Part shown: one piece after another, positions 33,514 through 45,700 of the stretch
Numbering within the stretch: position 1 is the stretch's first letter
Layout of the letters: every line of letters starts with the position of its first letter
Assembly (NCBI GenBank): GCA_021432605.1
Contig: MU271149.1
Coordinates: 1,240,001 to 1,304,000, forward strand
DNA length: 64,000 bases
Origin: Coniochaeta sp. PMI_546
Taxonomy: Eukaryota; Ascomycota; Sordariomycetes; Coniochaetales; Coniochaetaceae
Reading direction: 5' to 3'
The notes under the pieces: generated by a model
Database searches by the model: none
The model's input: the letters and a program-made list of their open reading frames with translations, nothing else
Told to the model about the DNA's origin: nothing
Translations under genes and position numbers: made by a program

Positions 33514-33710
33514 ATGGGTGAGCCAGCCTTTCTCCCAGAGTCGAGCAAGGAACTGATGTACGAGGATGGTGATGAGAACATTCGGGCGCCACCTTCTCCC
33601 CCTGATCTGAAAGAGTACATGAAGTACGAAGACGGTGACTTGATGGTACGAGTTACCGCTCTTTTCCATATTGTCAAATAGTGAAGCACGAGGATGGTAA
33701 ATCGAAGGTA
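33514..33710 (+). repeat. Three degenerate ~65-bp units encoding YEDGD/HEDG
   Basis: Units start near 33558, 33624 and 33686 and share the word (G)TACGARGAYGGTRA. In the plus frame from the ATG at 33514 the first two read LMYEDGDEN and MKYEDGDLM. The third, in another frame after a 40-nt gtacg...tag segment, reads VKHEDGKSK. This may be a relic of a repeat-bearing protein or a small unannotated exon set. The two later units contain hydrophobic-Lys-x-Glu (SUMO-site-like) words, which may be chance. Confidence 0.35.
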
Positions 33711-33804
33711 CGAGGCGCCACACCAGATTGTCTGCTGTTCTCCTTGCCAGGACTAAATACCTGATTCACTTGAGAACTTCGAGTGACTGCTCTCCTCTCC
33801 AGCC

Positions 33805-33812
33805 TATATAAA
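33805..33812 (+). promoter_or_regulatory. TATA box for the 34008 gene
   Basis: TATATAAA, a perfect TATA box, lies about 200 nt upstream of the ATG at 34008 and about 30 nt upstream of a plausible start region near 33840. Confidence 0.5.
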
Positions 33813-34007
33813 GTCTCTTGATCTCGTTCTAAAGCGTCAACCTTTCACTTTCAGCCACTCTTCAATCTTTGCTGCACAAAAACGATTGTGTAGCAAGCAC
33901 AGTAATAGTGTCGATCTCGCGATATCCAGGAGGACGTTTGGTACCAGAGACACGTTGTTTGTGTCAAGAACACCACCATCAAGTCGCCTCCCCATTCCCT
34001 TACAACA

Positions 34008-35005
34008 ATGTCTTCTTCGGGGCCTTCCGCCCGAAAGCATTACCCGAGGACAACTCCACGGAATTTCACCGAGGAGCAGATTTGGTTTGTCCTGGCTCTG
34101 GTCCGCACCCACTCGAACCGGGAAATCATGGCGGAGTTCAACCGTCATTTTGAGGGTGTCCGGACATTGGAGCTCAAACATGTGAAGTACATCCGTACCT
34201 CATACGGAAATGATCCGAACTGGGGGTAAGTGATGCCCAACCGCTGCACTGAGCACCCCTACTTGATGTTTTTCTGACATACCACTTTGCCAGTGCTCCC
34301 AATATCGTGATGCCGTTAGGCCCTACGCCGCCGATCGCGAGCCCATCTATGCCGGGCAGGTCGAGCCAAGTCGTGACCCGCGACCAGGGTCAAACCTTCA
34401 ACGATGACAGCAACCATCAGTTGCCTATCGTTCAGCCGGAGAACGATAGCACAGGACACGCCTCGCTTGAGCACATCTCCAACACGTTCGGGGCCAACGC
34501 CAACGTCAATATCAACCCGAACCTAAGCCAGTACCGGCAGAGTGGATATCCGCAATCTCCCATGCTGGCGTTCGAGACCCAGGCCAGACAGAGCCGGCAA
34601 GCAAACCGCTTTCAGCCTCGGTCATTGATGCCAGAGCCGGACTTCTCTTACATCCCCGTCCTAAGCACTTGGCACGAGGGGACCCACGACAACTGCGAGC
34701 TCAACGCCCAGCACAGGCACGAAGAAAATGGCGCCGTGTCCTTCCCCTCGACGGCCGCCGTCATGCAGATGATGAGGCGCTTGCAGCCCTCTGCCCCACC
34801 AAGGTACATTGAAGAAATGATGGAGAGCATCAGGGCGCACACGATTGCGATGAATGAGCTACAGGCGACCATGTTGAAGGCGTTGGTTGCCAAGCGTAGA
34901 GGGGTCCAGCCATCAGCTGCTCCTGGAAGCTCGGATGGAAGTGAGGTGGCTGTGGAGGACCAAGCTGACGGTGAGGAGCGCGGAGAAAGGTTAGGGTCTT
35001 GGTAG
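34008..35005 (+). CDS. HTH-like protein with C-terminal HxxC-x5-HxH domain, paralogue A
   Basis: 309-residue model in two exons: 34008-34225 and 34294-35005. The intron has a gtaagt donor and a ccag acceptor. I do not recognise a named family. Residues about 16-72 look like a helix-turn-helix unit: FTEEQIWFVLALVRTHSNRE, then IMAEFNRHF and VKYIRTSYG. A Pro/Ser/Asn-rich linker follows (about 73-190). The C-terminal part (about 196-240) reads STWHEGTHDNC then QHRHEENGAVSFPS, giving a possible metal site with a His three residues before Cys207, then His213 and His215. A helical tail ends the chain. The gene at 37467-38309 is a diverged paralogue with the same two ends, and a decayed copy lies between them. 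The conserved ends with a variable linker suggest a DNA-binding or regulatory protein; that is inference. Confidence 0.7.
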
Positions 35006-36300
35006 ACGAATAGGAAGATTAAATGCGGTGAATTGAGAGCGATGACCCCTCGATAATGTCGTTGAGTTCCCTCTGGCAAATCTTCCTGATGTAATACTTG
35101 TATTGATTGAGTCGAAGATGACATCTGGTTTGGGAGTCGTAACGCGACGACTTGCTTGTGACTGCCGGTATACCGCTGGGCTACCATTGATGCCGGACCG
35201 CCTGATGTGATGACGGCCTATTAGAAGCATTGCCTGAGAAGTATTGAGCAAGATATCTGCTTGTGAGGTCCTCTACCCTTGGTAGCAAGGGCTTTTGACG
35301 ATGCATTCGGCAGGCACATATAATGTGGTGCCTGCTAGAAATCCTTACTGGCATGTGGTTTTGTGCTAATCGGTTCAGAACAAGTTCCCCCAGCCCCCGT
35401 AGGGGGTCCATGCGGGTTGTCTTGTCCTACCGCGTTGACACCATGCGTTATTGCACTGGTTTCTCTATTTTCCAAGGCCCAGCACTGAGATCGACATGAT
35501 AGCCGACCTCAACTCCAACTTCAACTGTCTGACTGCAACTACAGTTCTTACACCCTCCCTCTACTTCCTCCCTTCGAAAACCGCTCCTTGGACGTGGATT
35601 ATCATTTAGACTTTAGGGCATATATATATGATTGTCGTTACATCCGTGCTAAGTGCTGGAAACAGGAGAGTCTTCCGAAAGATCGAGCAGACCTAGATGA
35701 ATCACCTGGCATGTGAGAAGGCCCCCTTTGATACAAAGTAAAGTATCACTCAGCAAGATGACTAGACACATCTGAGAATGTATATAAGATCAAGTCTGCA
35801 GTGATACTAATCAGAATCATCGCTGATGCGGGTATTCTTCTAAACATGAGGATACAAACGAAATTTATTATTGTCGCCGTAATCCTAGTCAAAGAAGGTA
35901 AAAGCTGTCACAGAAGACGTCTAAAAGAGGTTTGTTGTTTGCTCAACCCTGATCTGACTCTGTCATATCTATGATGCAATATCTAACTCAAGATGTTGGC
36001 AGACCTCATGAGCGGCTGTCAGCAAACGACGTGATCCTTCATGGGCTCAACCGGACTCTTCGCAGCACCTGGTACAGTAGCTATCAGTCTTTGGAGCTTA
36101 AAAGTTGGCCCTGGCATGCTAGACGACAGCTGGGGCAAATGTAGCTTCCAATTAGGCTTCCAAGGATGGACGCGACCATCGGATGATGAGAGTTTGACCA
36201 TTGAAGTATACTACAGATCGCGATAATGGCATTCAGGCGATTTGGTAGACTGGAATCGATCGAACGATATAGCAAAGGAGAGCGAGAACAGTTTTGATCA
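35006..36300. other. Intergenic region between the paralogue copies (left part)
   Basis: No gene recognised. Short open frames of 60-86 codons lack motifs. Sequence around 35600-35900 is somewhat AT-richer than its neighbours. Confidence 0.45.
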
Positions 36301-36469
36301 TTAGGATAGGAAGATCTGCGGCGTACAAGACCAAAAATAATGGACAGTGGTTGACTTCCCGTGGCATCTTGATGAGGCCCATGTCAGTGAGATACTATCG
36401 ATGCCACTCCTAGCACCCTTGACCTTAGTATGAGACAAAACAGAGGAGTTGTAGATCGGAAAATGTGTA

Positions 36470-36752
36470 CTAACAACTGTGCAAGAAGCCGACCCGACTT
36501 GAAAGGCTCTGGGCAGATTGCTTAGCCGGTCCGGCAACTTCTGCAGCATGTCTTGCGCGGCTAGGAGTGATACGAACTTGACTCCGCCGTCATCAATGTG
36601 CCGGTGCTGGCAATGCACCGAGCCACCCGTGTGTACTCAACCAAGTATGCCAGGCCACGTTCCACAACTTCGTGTGGGCCATCATATACAAGGCATCTTG
36701 TCGGCCCAACATGGAGCTGGTTTGATATCTTTCGATATCTGTCAAGGGTCAC
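36470..36752 (-). pseudogene. Decayed third copy of the HTH-like family (C-terminal domain)
   Basis: The minus strand encodes two pieces that match the C-terminal domain of the flanking paralogues. One frame (about 36690-36640) reads CLVYDGPHEVVERG, like VWLEGPHEGCPFQG of paralogue B. A second frame (about 36635-36500) reads CQHRHIDDGGVKFVSLLAAQ, like QHRHEENGAVSFPSTAAV of paralogue A. The frame changes between the pieces, the domain Cys is not in register, and no HTH-like N-terminus is found upstream. An intron joining the pieces is possible but no clear donor is seen. It is most likely a broken copy inverted relative to the other two. Confidence 0.5.
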
Positions 36753-37466
36753 CTGGTGTTGCTTGTAGGGTAAGACGCGTTTCTTGATAGTGGACCCTGC
36801 CGGTGATCGCTCCTTGACATAGCAGCCATGAGAACAATGTTGCGATCATCCTACTATGCCATTCTAGAAAAGCCACCGGGAACTGACAACACTGAGGCTA
36901 TTCAAACATGGAACCTTCTGCCTCCAGTCGTGGACAGTCCCAAGGATTGCCTCGCCCGGGGGCATGGATGGAAGCACGACGAGGTGGCTTTGGATCCGAT
37001 GTCTGTAAGGATATGACATGTAGTCATCGTCATCATATTACGCTTGTATTGGTAGTGATGTGTCGGAGTTACGAGTCTCTTGCCTCGTCGTGAGAGACAG
37101 AACAATACAAAGGATTTCTGGATCGATTTCCATCAGTTCCCTGTGGACTAGACCCCGGTTGTTCGGCGTGCCACTGATCTCTCGGTGAATGATAGGTCAG
37201 CGGTGTTGTGTAACTTCCTTTCACTCACTTCTCAGGATTCTGGGTTTGCTGGAAGTAGACCTCGAGTGAATTCGACACCCATGGTGAACGGACCCATGAC
37301 TTCGCCCAGAAACTATAAAGAGCAATATTTGGGTGATTCTACCTTCTTCATCTTCTCAGTCGCCACCTCTCGAACCACACCTTGTTCTTCCGAATCATTG
37401 GACACTGTTTATCATCCGATCAAGTAATCGCTTTGTCTCGGCAATATGTCAGCTACCTAAGGTTCG
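36753..37466. other. Intergenic region upstream of paralogue B
   Basis: I found no N-terminal domain for the minus-strand relic here and no other gene. The right end holds the promoter of the gene at 37467, with a TATAAA at 37314-37319. Confidence 0.45.
37314..37319 (+). promoter_or_regulatory. TATA-like box for the 37467 gene
   Basis: TATAAA in the context AACTATAAAGAG, about 150 nt upstream of the chosen ATG. Paralogue A has a comparable box, which supports both as transcribed genes. Confidence 0.45.
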
Positions 37467-38309
37467 ATGAAATGGAGCCACGAGCAGATCCAGTTCGTGC
37501 TCGATAATCAGAAACAGACAGCGTCCAAGATCTCGGAGTTGTTCAATTCCCGCTATGCGGGCCTTGCGACAATGTCGGCAGAACAAGTTAAATATGTGAG
37601 GCACCGCTATCGAGAGAATCCAGATTTTCGGTATGTAGACACCGAGACATCTCTGACATGCTCCCACTGTCGTATGTGTTCCTAATCTTATCTGGGGTAG
37701 TCGTGCCGCGTCGCACAGCCACGTCAACGACAACGGGAATCAGCAGGCCACCAAGGCGGAAGTTGAGGCTGTCGTACAGTCGCCTCTCCGGCCAGCTTTC
37801 CAGCCAAGCGTGCAGCCATTCTCCTTGACAGCAACTGCTGCGTCTAGAGATTCGCAGAACTTCGGGTCTCATAGCGACGACCATAGCGACGAACATGTAA
37901 GTACAAGCTCAGTGGTACAAGCCTATATCAAGTGCTAGCTCAGCCACTTTGTAACAAGACAGCTAACAGCTCCAAGCATGTCAACAATGACATGAGCGAG
38001 CGTGTGCATCGTAGTCCTCCAACTCCAGAGGTCAATGGGCCTGTTCGCACCATCACATTTCGGGCACAACCAATCGTCTGGCTGGAAGGACCGCACGAGG
38101 GATGCCCCTTCCAGGGAACCCATCACCATGAAGCGGATGGTGGTGTTACCTTTCCGTCAGTCGCCGCACTTATGGATATGGTTCGCAGAATGAAGGAGCC
38201 TTCCTTCTCCCTTGCCGGTCTCGCCGATGCTATGGAGCGTATTGAGAGGGAGGAGGCAGAAGCCAAGGCGGCAGCGGCCACTAACTCCCAAGCTGGTCCC
38301 TCGGCCTGA
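37467..38309 (+). CDS. HTH-like protein with C-terminal HxxC-x5-HxH domain, paralogue B
   Basis: 230-residue model in three exons: 37467-37630, 37701-37896 and 37977-38309. Introns start gtatgt and gtaagt. The N-terminus (MKWSHEQIQFVLDNQKQT, ISELFNSRY, VKYVRHRY) aligns with the HTH-like part of paralogue A at 34008, including the W/F-x-x-EQI-x-FVL start and VKY-x-R. The C-terminus reads VWLEGPHEGCPFQG then THHHEADGGVTFPSVAALMD, sharing with A the spacing His-x2-Cys-x5-His-x-His and the G-x-V-x-F-P-S block. The linker is unrelated in sequence and shorter. Function is unknown. The third acceptor (ccaag) lies only about 10 nt after a gctaac branch point; a slightly different exon start is possible. 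The two paralogues are in the same orientation about 2.5 kb apart. Confidence 0.65.
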
Positions 38310-40234
38310 TCTTGTGAAGTGTATCGGCCCCTTGGGCACTGGGTGTGAGATGGTTCGGCCGGACCAGGGGGGGAAGGATTGGGGGCGTGACCATCTTTCA
38401 TGACGACGATTCTGTCCCGCCTTGTAATAGCGCATGCAAGCATGAATATCAAAAGTCACTGTTGACATCCTTCAATATGATTTCGGCGTTTTAAGTGTAT
38501 AACTGCGTCGGGATAGGGCACAGCTCGTCCGAAAGCGAGACACTGAACCCTGTTCCGCCAATGCCCAATATATCTCTGGTTCTGGGCACCGTAGAGGAGA
38601 CACAAGCGATGGAACTTGTCGACATCGAGAAGCTTGGAGTCCTCGCAGATCATGGTGGGATCTCGGTGCCTGCTTTATTGTACGAGTAACTGGTGACGAT
38701 CTGTCAAGTGAACGTGGGCAACTTGTTTAAATACTGTGTCGTAATGTCGTCGCGGTCGTCGAAGGTGTCTTGACATTCGTAGCTTATCTGTTTGCTCGGC
38801 GAATCGTGTGCCCTCATCGACAGGCATGGCTGAGTCACGGCATGGTTAGACTTTCAGCAGGCTCGGCCACCTTGTTAAAGTGAGGTGGTGGTGGCAGATG
38901 TGTTCAACGAGATGCCAGAACACATCCCCATCTCGAGTGGACAAGCTTCCTTCTTGTGAGGCAAAGCGATTCCCACGCTCTAGGCCTAATGCTGGAGAGC
39001 CAGCGCATCTGGTACTGGTAACAATAGGCGTCTGGGCCTGGCTGCGTACTGTGGGAAGGTATACACCGGTGACTTTATTCGACAATTTGCCAAAATTAAC
39101 CGTTCATAGATATGAAAGGCTTTCGGTAACTTGCCGCTGGCCCTCGATATGATACTTGATGTGTTACAGAAGTTGTCAAAGGCACCGTAGTCATAAGACA
39201 ACACAGTTCTTGTGAAGTAGGAAGGCGAAGAAAGGGAGATGCCAAGATCTTCCGGAGAGCTTCAGGGCCTTGCGAGAAAGTGTGTGGCGGTCTGGTAAGA
39301 GTTTAGTAGTGGGTAACTGGGAGGGAACAACACATATTTATACCTTCTGCGACCATAAGACCTGGTAAAATCAAGCCGCCAGTCAATCAGAGCGTGCTTG
39401 GTGCCTGCCCTGTTTGTGAATACACGGTGGCGTCTCCCGTCGTTTGGCCATACACATACTCAGACAACATGTAATGACTCAACAGAAGGCAACGGTACCG
39501 GCGGACGACTTGATGGTCAGATGGCGTGGTCGTTGGCTAGTTTGTCGCCCGGAGAGACACTGACCGACCTTGGTCGCTGCTATGAGCCTGCCAGGATTGG
39601 ACATCGCAGGAAACCAGACTTGGACCAAGCAACAAACAACAAAGAACCAAACAAGAAGGCTTTGGGTGGATTCAGGACAAGGATGTGAGGATATCTAAGC
39701 ATCAGGTGTGCGAGGAAGGTCTTGCTCACACAAAAAGAAAAGCGTAACGAGCAGTTTGAGGAGGCAGTTGTCTTGGTCATACGACATTGGGACATAGATA
39801 ACATTCAAGGCAGTCACTTCAAACTCTGTCGTGTCCAAGGAAAACAAGAAATCCGTGATAAAGTTTGTTGATGGCTGTAGCTAAGTATGGCTTGCGCTCT
39901 TCTTTCCCCTGTCTCCGTACCTATATGGTGATGATCAAGTTTTGTAGGAAAAGCCATCCAGCGCCGCGGTAAATCCATCCGTAATGGGTATCTGAGTTGT
40001 AGAACTAGAAAGACAAGGCAATTCAGGGGAAGCTCTAGGTAGGGGGACAAAGAATGGTGTCAAATGGTGTCCAGAACAGAGGAAACTTAAGGTAGATAGT
40101 AGTATGTATAGAGGCGGAGGTGGTAGTAAGATTGGTGCGGCACGGGGGGATGGTGTTGGTTGAGTGGGAGGAATTGAGGGCCTTGCGGTGTCGGTTGTAG
40201 AATGGCCACAAACGGACCCGAATATGCTGTCCGA
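38310..40234. other. Intergenic region; no gene recognised
   Basis: Lies between paralogue B (+) and the 3' end of the DUF7624-type gene (-). Several 60-96 codon open frames lack motifs. I see no repeat or RNA gene. Confidence 0.45.
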
Positions 40235-42705
40235 TCAGACAGCAATGCTAACGTTCTTCCTGCTGTCTGCTTCTTCTAGTTGGAAGCCGAAGACAAGCTT
40301 GAATAGCTCTCGTAGAAATCCATATTGTCCAGAGTGCTGTGTCATCCAGCTCACACTCTTCGCCACGTCCGTCGATGTGGTGCGCTTTCCTCGTGCTGGT
40401 AGCGCGCCGGACGTACGAAAGGCCGAATCGGCCAGAACAAGGTTCTTGTAATTCTGAAGAAGCGTAGCATGTGCTGGGAGGGATCCAAATGAGCCTGTGG
40501 GTAGACTCTTGACGAATGATTGGAGGGATGTAGTTCCTCCTGACCCATCCGAAGCGGCAGCATCGCGGTTGAACCCGATATTCATCGCTGCTTTGACAAC
40601 AAGTGTCTTGATACGTGTGATATTGATATCCTCTACTGCAGTTGTTGCCGTACTCGAGGTTTTTGTGCTGGTCTGCGAGTACCCCGAGTAGGTCGACGCA
40701 CTGCTAGACCAACGGCCTCCCTGAGTGCTTCGATTGTCTGGGTTGGTTCCAAGAACCATGATATTCGGCAATGTTGGGCTTGCGCTCTCGGGTGATATTG
40801 GCGTATCCTCGAATTCCGTGACCGGTGTCTCCGGGACCACAGGCTCTCTGCGTGGTGGTCTATCAAGCTCGGACAAGCTCCTTAGGCTTTCTCGCTTCGA
40901 GTGCAATGAAGTTCTGCTGCCGGCACTAGACCGAGCAGTCTCTGAAGGGATGCCGTTTCCTCCCTGGAAGAAGCTCACTTGGCTCGGCCGTGGTGTCCCC
41001 CTGTCCGGCCTCACTTGTGTCCAACCCTCTCTGAATATGTCGCATAGCTCCCAGCATGCCTGAACGGCAGAGCCCAAAAGCTCCTCGTCGGCCGCCTTTC
41101 CATCTCTCTTACTCTGTCGTATGCTAAAGAGCATCTCCGCAAGTGTCCAACAAGCGCGCAGCAGCGAGTCAGTTTCTTCTGCCAGCTCGCTGCGCTGCTT
41201 CATTAGACGGTGGCACAGGGTGATGTAGAAGTCGAGTGTCCGCTCTCGGAAGGCTTCTGGGAGGAGACGGCTATCCTGAGCGCTATATAAACTGTGGGTT
41301 CTAGTCAGCAACAGATTCGCCATCGACGGGCATTAGAAAGAACATACTGATTGTTTAGCTCGAAGCTGACCCGAAGAACGGAATCAGCCGCATCGCCCTT
41401 CCGTTGGCGGACATCGAACAAGGCTTGGCAAAAGTCGCGGCACAAATCGAGGTTCGTACGGATGTTGAGCGATTCCGAGACGTCGTCACGACTGTTGTAA
41501 AGCCGCTTGCACAGCTTCCAGCAGCTCTTCCAGGCCTTTTCGTGCGCGTCCGGTGTGCCCGAACTATTGAACACCCTCTCACGGTGGATCGAGCTTAAGT
41601 TGGCCAAGGTATTGCATAGGGTCCAGCACTCCTCCAGTGCTGCTTTCAGAGCATGGACTTCCGCATCTTCTCCGGTACCTGGTGTGCGATAGTCTTCTCT
41701 GTCAATGTCATCCTCAACGTCCGCTTCTCCTTCTGTTTCCGTGCTCTCGGGTATCACTACATGATTGTTAGCGACCATAATTAGGGCGCCGGTAGCAGTG
41801 ATCCTCACATCCAAGACTGCTCGCAGTGCTTGTACGTATCCTTGCACCATCGGAAAAGACATCCGGCAAGTTCTGTGCCTGGGGCGTAGGGGCTTCCATA
41901 CTGAATCTTGGTCTCACGTTCGTTGCGATTGGGGGAGGATCTCGGCTAGGTGGTGACTTTGTCTGGAGGAAGTCAGGCAGGTGTTCTCGAGGTACACATT
42001 CACTGTGGAGCTTACCCTCGAAGAATGCTCGCTTGGTGGAGGACTTATGGTACCGTCTGTGCTAGGAACGGAGTTTGGTTGCTTATTCTGTTGGACGTCA
42101 TGTGATGTCTAGCAGCAAGTGTTAGCATGAGCAAAACCACGGATGATGTTTGGTGTCCATACCCAACTTTGAAAGCTTTGCGGCGCATGGATCACAGAGA
42201 CAACTTCCTCACTCTGAAGACTTTTGCGGACATGGTCGGGGATGTTTGTCTTTATCATAAAAAGCTATCATCGGTCAATACCATGCATAAGGTCGAACGG
42301 CATCTTGAGTAGTCACCTGAGGAGGAGGAGCTGCGTCTAGGTTGGCCTGCTCGGCAGTCTCCTCTGTGGCTTCATCCTCTATCTCCGTTCCATTTGATGT
42401 AACAGGTGAAGGCCCGACGATGTCGCTGCTCGGACTCATGAGGTGGGCAGGGTGGGATCTTATTAAGGAATTAGGGCGGAGAGACTGGGTATCAGAGCCA
42501 GTGGAGGACCTAGATCGACATTAGTGGCTTGGGAACCACCAAGCTTGGCAAGGGTGCGAAGTAGGAAATATTGGAACACCTACCGGGCCATGTATTGCGA
42601 CTGAAGAGAAGTGGACTCAGGTGATGACACGGACATGTCTCCTAACGGCGAGTAGGACGAGAGAATACCATCGGTTGAGGATCTCAATGGAGCTTCGAGA
42701 GCCAT
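40235..42705 (-). CDS. Fungal-specific DUF7624-type protein, CWxLC-repeat helical
   Basis: 675-residue model in six exons: 42705-42584, 42509-42317, 42108-42016, 41962-41809, 41756-41348 and 41291-40235; all phases agree. The N-terminal about 190 residues are Ser/Pro/Thr-rich and disordered-looking, with several SP/TP sites. The middle (about 215-375) is helical with recurring Cys-Trp words: EECWTLCNTLAN, KSCWKLCKRLYN, DLCRDFCQALFD, RACWTLAEMLFS and QACWELCDIF. A Ser-rich linker follows, then a conserved C-terminal region (about 555-675) containing RIKTLVVKAAMNIGF and SVSWMTQHSGQYGFLRELFK. I believe this matches the fungal DUF7624 family, whose role is not known to me. Intron 4 is 52 nt with a gctaac branch point; if it were unspliced, the frame would be entered from a different Met (41862). 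Confidence 0.82.
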
Positions 42706-45700
42706 TGTCCGCCTAGAGGTAGTGCCGTTGGCCTGATGATATGGACAGAGATTCTCTGAGGATGCGAAGCCTCGAAGCCTCGCGTCCCAGGGATGGATAG
42801 TTACTCGATCGCCGGTCCGAGTCTGCCTGGTCTGGAGAAGGGTCTCGACACTATCTCAATCTTCCCGATGGATTTTAGGAGAGGCGCAATTAAGGTATGC
42901 GACTTGGAGGGTTGAGTAGAGGGCCGCGTAAGGATTCAAGCGCGTGCACCTGGCTGCAACAAACAATCCGAACTCTGCTCTAGAAAGGCAAGTGTAGCTC
43001 AGGAAGGAGGGGTGGGCAAGCGGGCAGTAGGAGCTGCTACCTTAAAGGTCACGATTGAAGAGGAGATAGCAAGCGGGCACAAGCGGCTGTTGGCTCTGCC
43101 TAACTGACCGATGAGCGAGGATGGGCTTGCGACACGGAAAGAGGTGGAATGCACAGTGGTGGAGGGAATGATCCGACGTCCCAAGACGTGGGTAAGGAAG
43201 TTAGATTGGAAACCTATCGCATGAGTAAAAAGGTCGGAGAATGTGCTATTGATCGGGGTTGTCCTGACAGGCCTGTGGTAGTTTGTGGAAGAGACGATGA
43301 TTTGGCCGACGAGGTCGAGGGCCGAGGGGTTTGTCGCTTGGGACAATCAGACCAGGGTACCGCAGGTAACCAAGGGACAGGGGAAAGGTGGATGGTTCGG
43401 GTCAGCCAAACGGGAAATGCACTGGTAGCTCCACCGGCTGTGTCGCGCACTTCTCCAACGACCTGAGCTAACAGGAGCTACCTTAGGTCACCTTACCACA
43501 GTAGCTGCCCGTCAAAGGAACAGTAGACACCGGTACAATCGATCGCAAACGCTACTGCGACTGGCGTGTAACTAGTTTGTGCAACGGTATTACATCTTTT
43601 GCGCTCTTGTATGCGATCCAAAGATGGTCATGAATGTTCCGTTGGTCGTCTTTCGGATCTGCTGGCAAGGATAAGAACGGTGGCAGAGAGATCGAAGCAA
43701 GCCACAGGGGGCCTGTTACCCTAGTCCAGTACAAATACACTACACAGTCATAAGGGTTTCGGCGGACAGGGATCGTGGAAGCTCTCTGCTCCGTTGTCTG
43801 GAGGGGAGGTTTGGTTTGGAGTCGACACTAATCCCTTTCGAGTATATGTTGGATTGTGGACGACGTGCTTGGCCTGCTTGGGTTGGGAAAGCGGCGTGCC
43901 ACAGAGGGAGCAGTATGCGAGGACGTCGAGTAGTCGATGCACGTACTAGAAGTGCAGAAAGGCGTCGAGACTTTGTGAGAGCACTTGAGCTTGCAGATGC
44001 ACGTCTTTCTTCCTTCACCCACACCCGGCTGGCATCTGGCCAGTAGAATCAAGAAGCTGCAGGAGCTTGACAGGCGTGGGCGCTTAACAGCCCAGTCATG
44101 GCGAGGGTCCAATGGCCCGCTTCATCCAACGATGGAGCGGCATCCATCCTTCTGTACCCCCCTGCAAGCCCATCTCAAACCAGTCTGGCAGGGAGGGGCA
44201 TTCGCATCCACCAATTGCAGTTGTCCTGGAGGACTGCCTGTCTTGCATGCGAACCAGCCTTGCTGATTCGGAAGTGCAGCATTTTTCGAAAAAGCATTTG
44301 GGTTGAGCGAGATGGATTGTGAACCTTGGAAGCTCTTCCACCTTGACTCTTGTGACAGAGCCAATGATGGCACGGAGGAAATTGCTGAGCCGTAGCACAA
44401 GTGTTACTACGGCTGTCCCCGTCGTCCGTCTGTGTGGCTGGACGGCTGAAGCTGTGTACTGTGATAGTGAGGACTGCGCTCCCTCGAGGGGCAGGCCCAA
44501 CATGTTTTTCACACCAGCGCACCGTCTCTTCCGACCACATAATTGCAGCTATCACCCTTTCCTCCCAGCCTCAGCCTCCTGAAGACCCTACTAGACAAGC
44601 ATTAGTGAGGCATCAATGGCCGTTGCAGTGATGAAACCAGACTGTAGCAGTTTCTGTTAGCACGTAACATCGCCGAGAGATTCACGAGCACGACGCCCTG
44701 ATGTGGAAGTGAACCTCGTCTGTAGCCTGTTCGTGCAATGTATGTATGTCATGGGCGTTCGAGATACACCCTGCTAGAAGAAACGATACATACCATTTGC
44801 CGGGAAATGCCGTCTGCTGCAAAACGCCCTTTCGGGCAAAAAAGTAGGTAGAGCTCCCGTTGCTGTACGTAGATTGAAATGATAAGGTAATATGCAGTAA
44901 CATGGCTTTTGGTTTGTCACGCCATGGCCGACACCACCTTCCTTGCGAGAACATCAAGCAGAGTAGATTGATCAAGGTGACCAAATTGGTGCTCCTTGAG
45001 GCTGGCTGTCCGATCGACAGTACCCGACGTCCAGGTGATTATTCGGGTATCTTAGACAGACAGTATGCCCGACTTCGAATTTTGTCCTGAAGTGTGTACT
45101 TTGTGGTACAGGAATACTACAAACTTGGAATGCTGGTTGCGGGTACGGCGCGAAGGACGTTCCCGACAATCTGGTCCCGCTGTCTCAGTTAGGATTAGCT
45201 CTCTTGGAGGGGCCCACCAGCGCGGCTTGTATCAGTGGTTTCACTGTTTTACAATGGTACTAAGAGTCGAAGACAGCAGGGACAATAGATTTCTGGCGGT
45301 CCTGTGTGTCGCCCAAAGTTCAAGGGGAATGAATGGTGACGACGACTAGGACCTGTTTCTACGTGCTGTTGCTGTTCACTGTCCTGGGTACTATGAGGCG
45401 GTGAAAGTTACAGCCAGATTCAAGGTTACTCCGCCGACTCGAGCTAAGGTAGGTAGGGCCTAGAGGTAGAGGGTGGGGGCTAAAGCTAAGGTAGACCTTA
45501 GCTAGCGATGAACATTTGACCACGACAATCTGAATCCACCTACTGCGATGCCAATCCTCTGCGTCTGAGTTCTCGGCAAACCATTTGTGTCCAGGTGTTA
45601 CACACACTTCGCGCGATGATTCAATGATGCACACCTGACGCCGTGCTCCTACTATGAAAGTGCTCACGTCAATCAGCGTGCCAACCGCTTGTCAGACGGT

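Larger units (their letters stand above)
33000..34007. other. Intergenic region with a short degenerate repeat
   Basis: Upstream of the first HTH-like paralogue. It contains a TATA-like box at 33805-33812 and three degenerate units around GTACGAGGATGGTGA spaced about 62-66 bp. The 33514-33681 frame (plus) encodes YEDGD repeats and is described separately. Confidence 0.5.

Noticed and set aside
44096-44582. Overlapping open frames on both strands (up to 138 codons)
   Set aside because: At least four frames are open over the same DNA; none has a known motif, so I cannot say which, if any, is coding.
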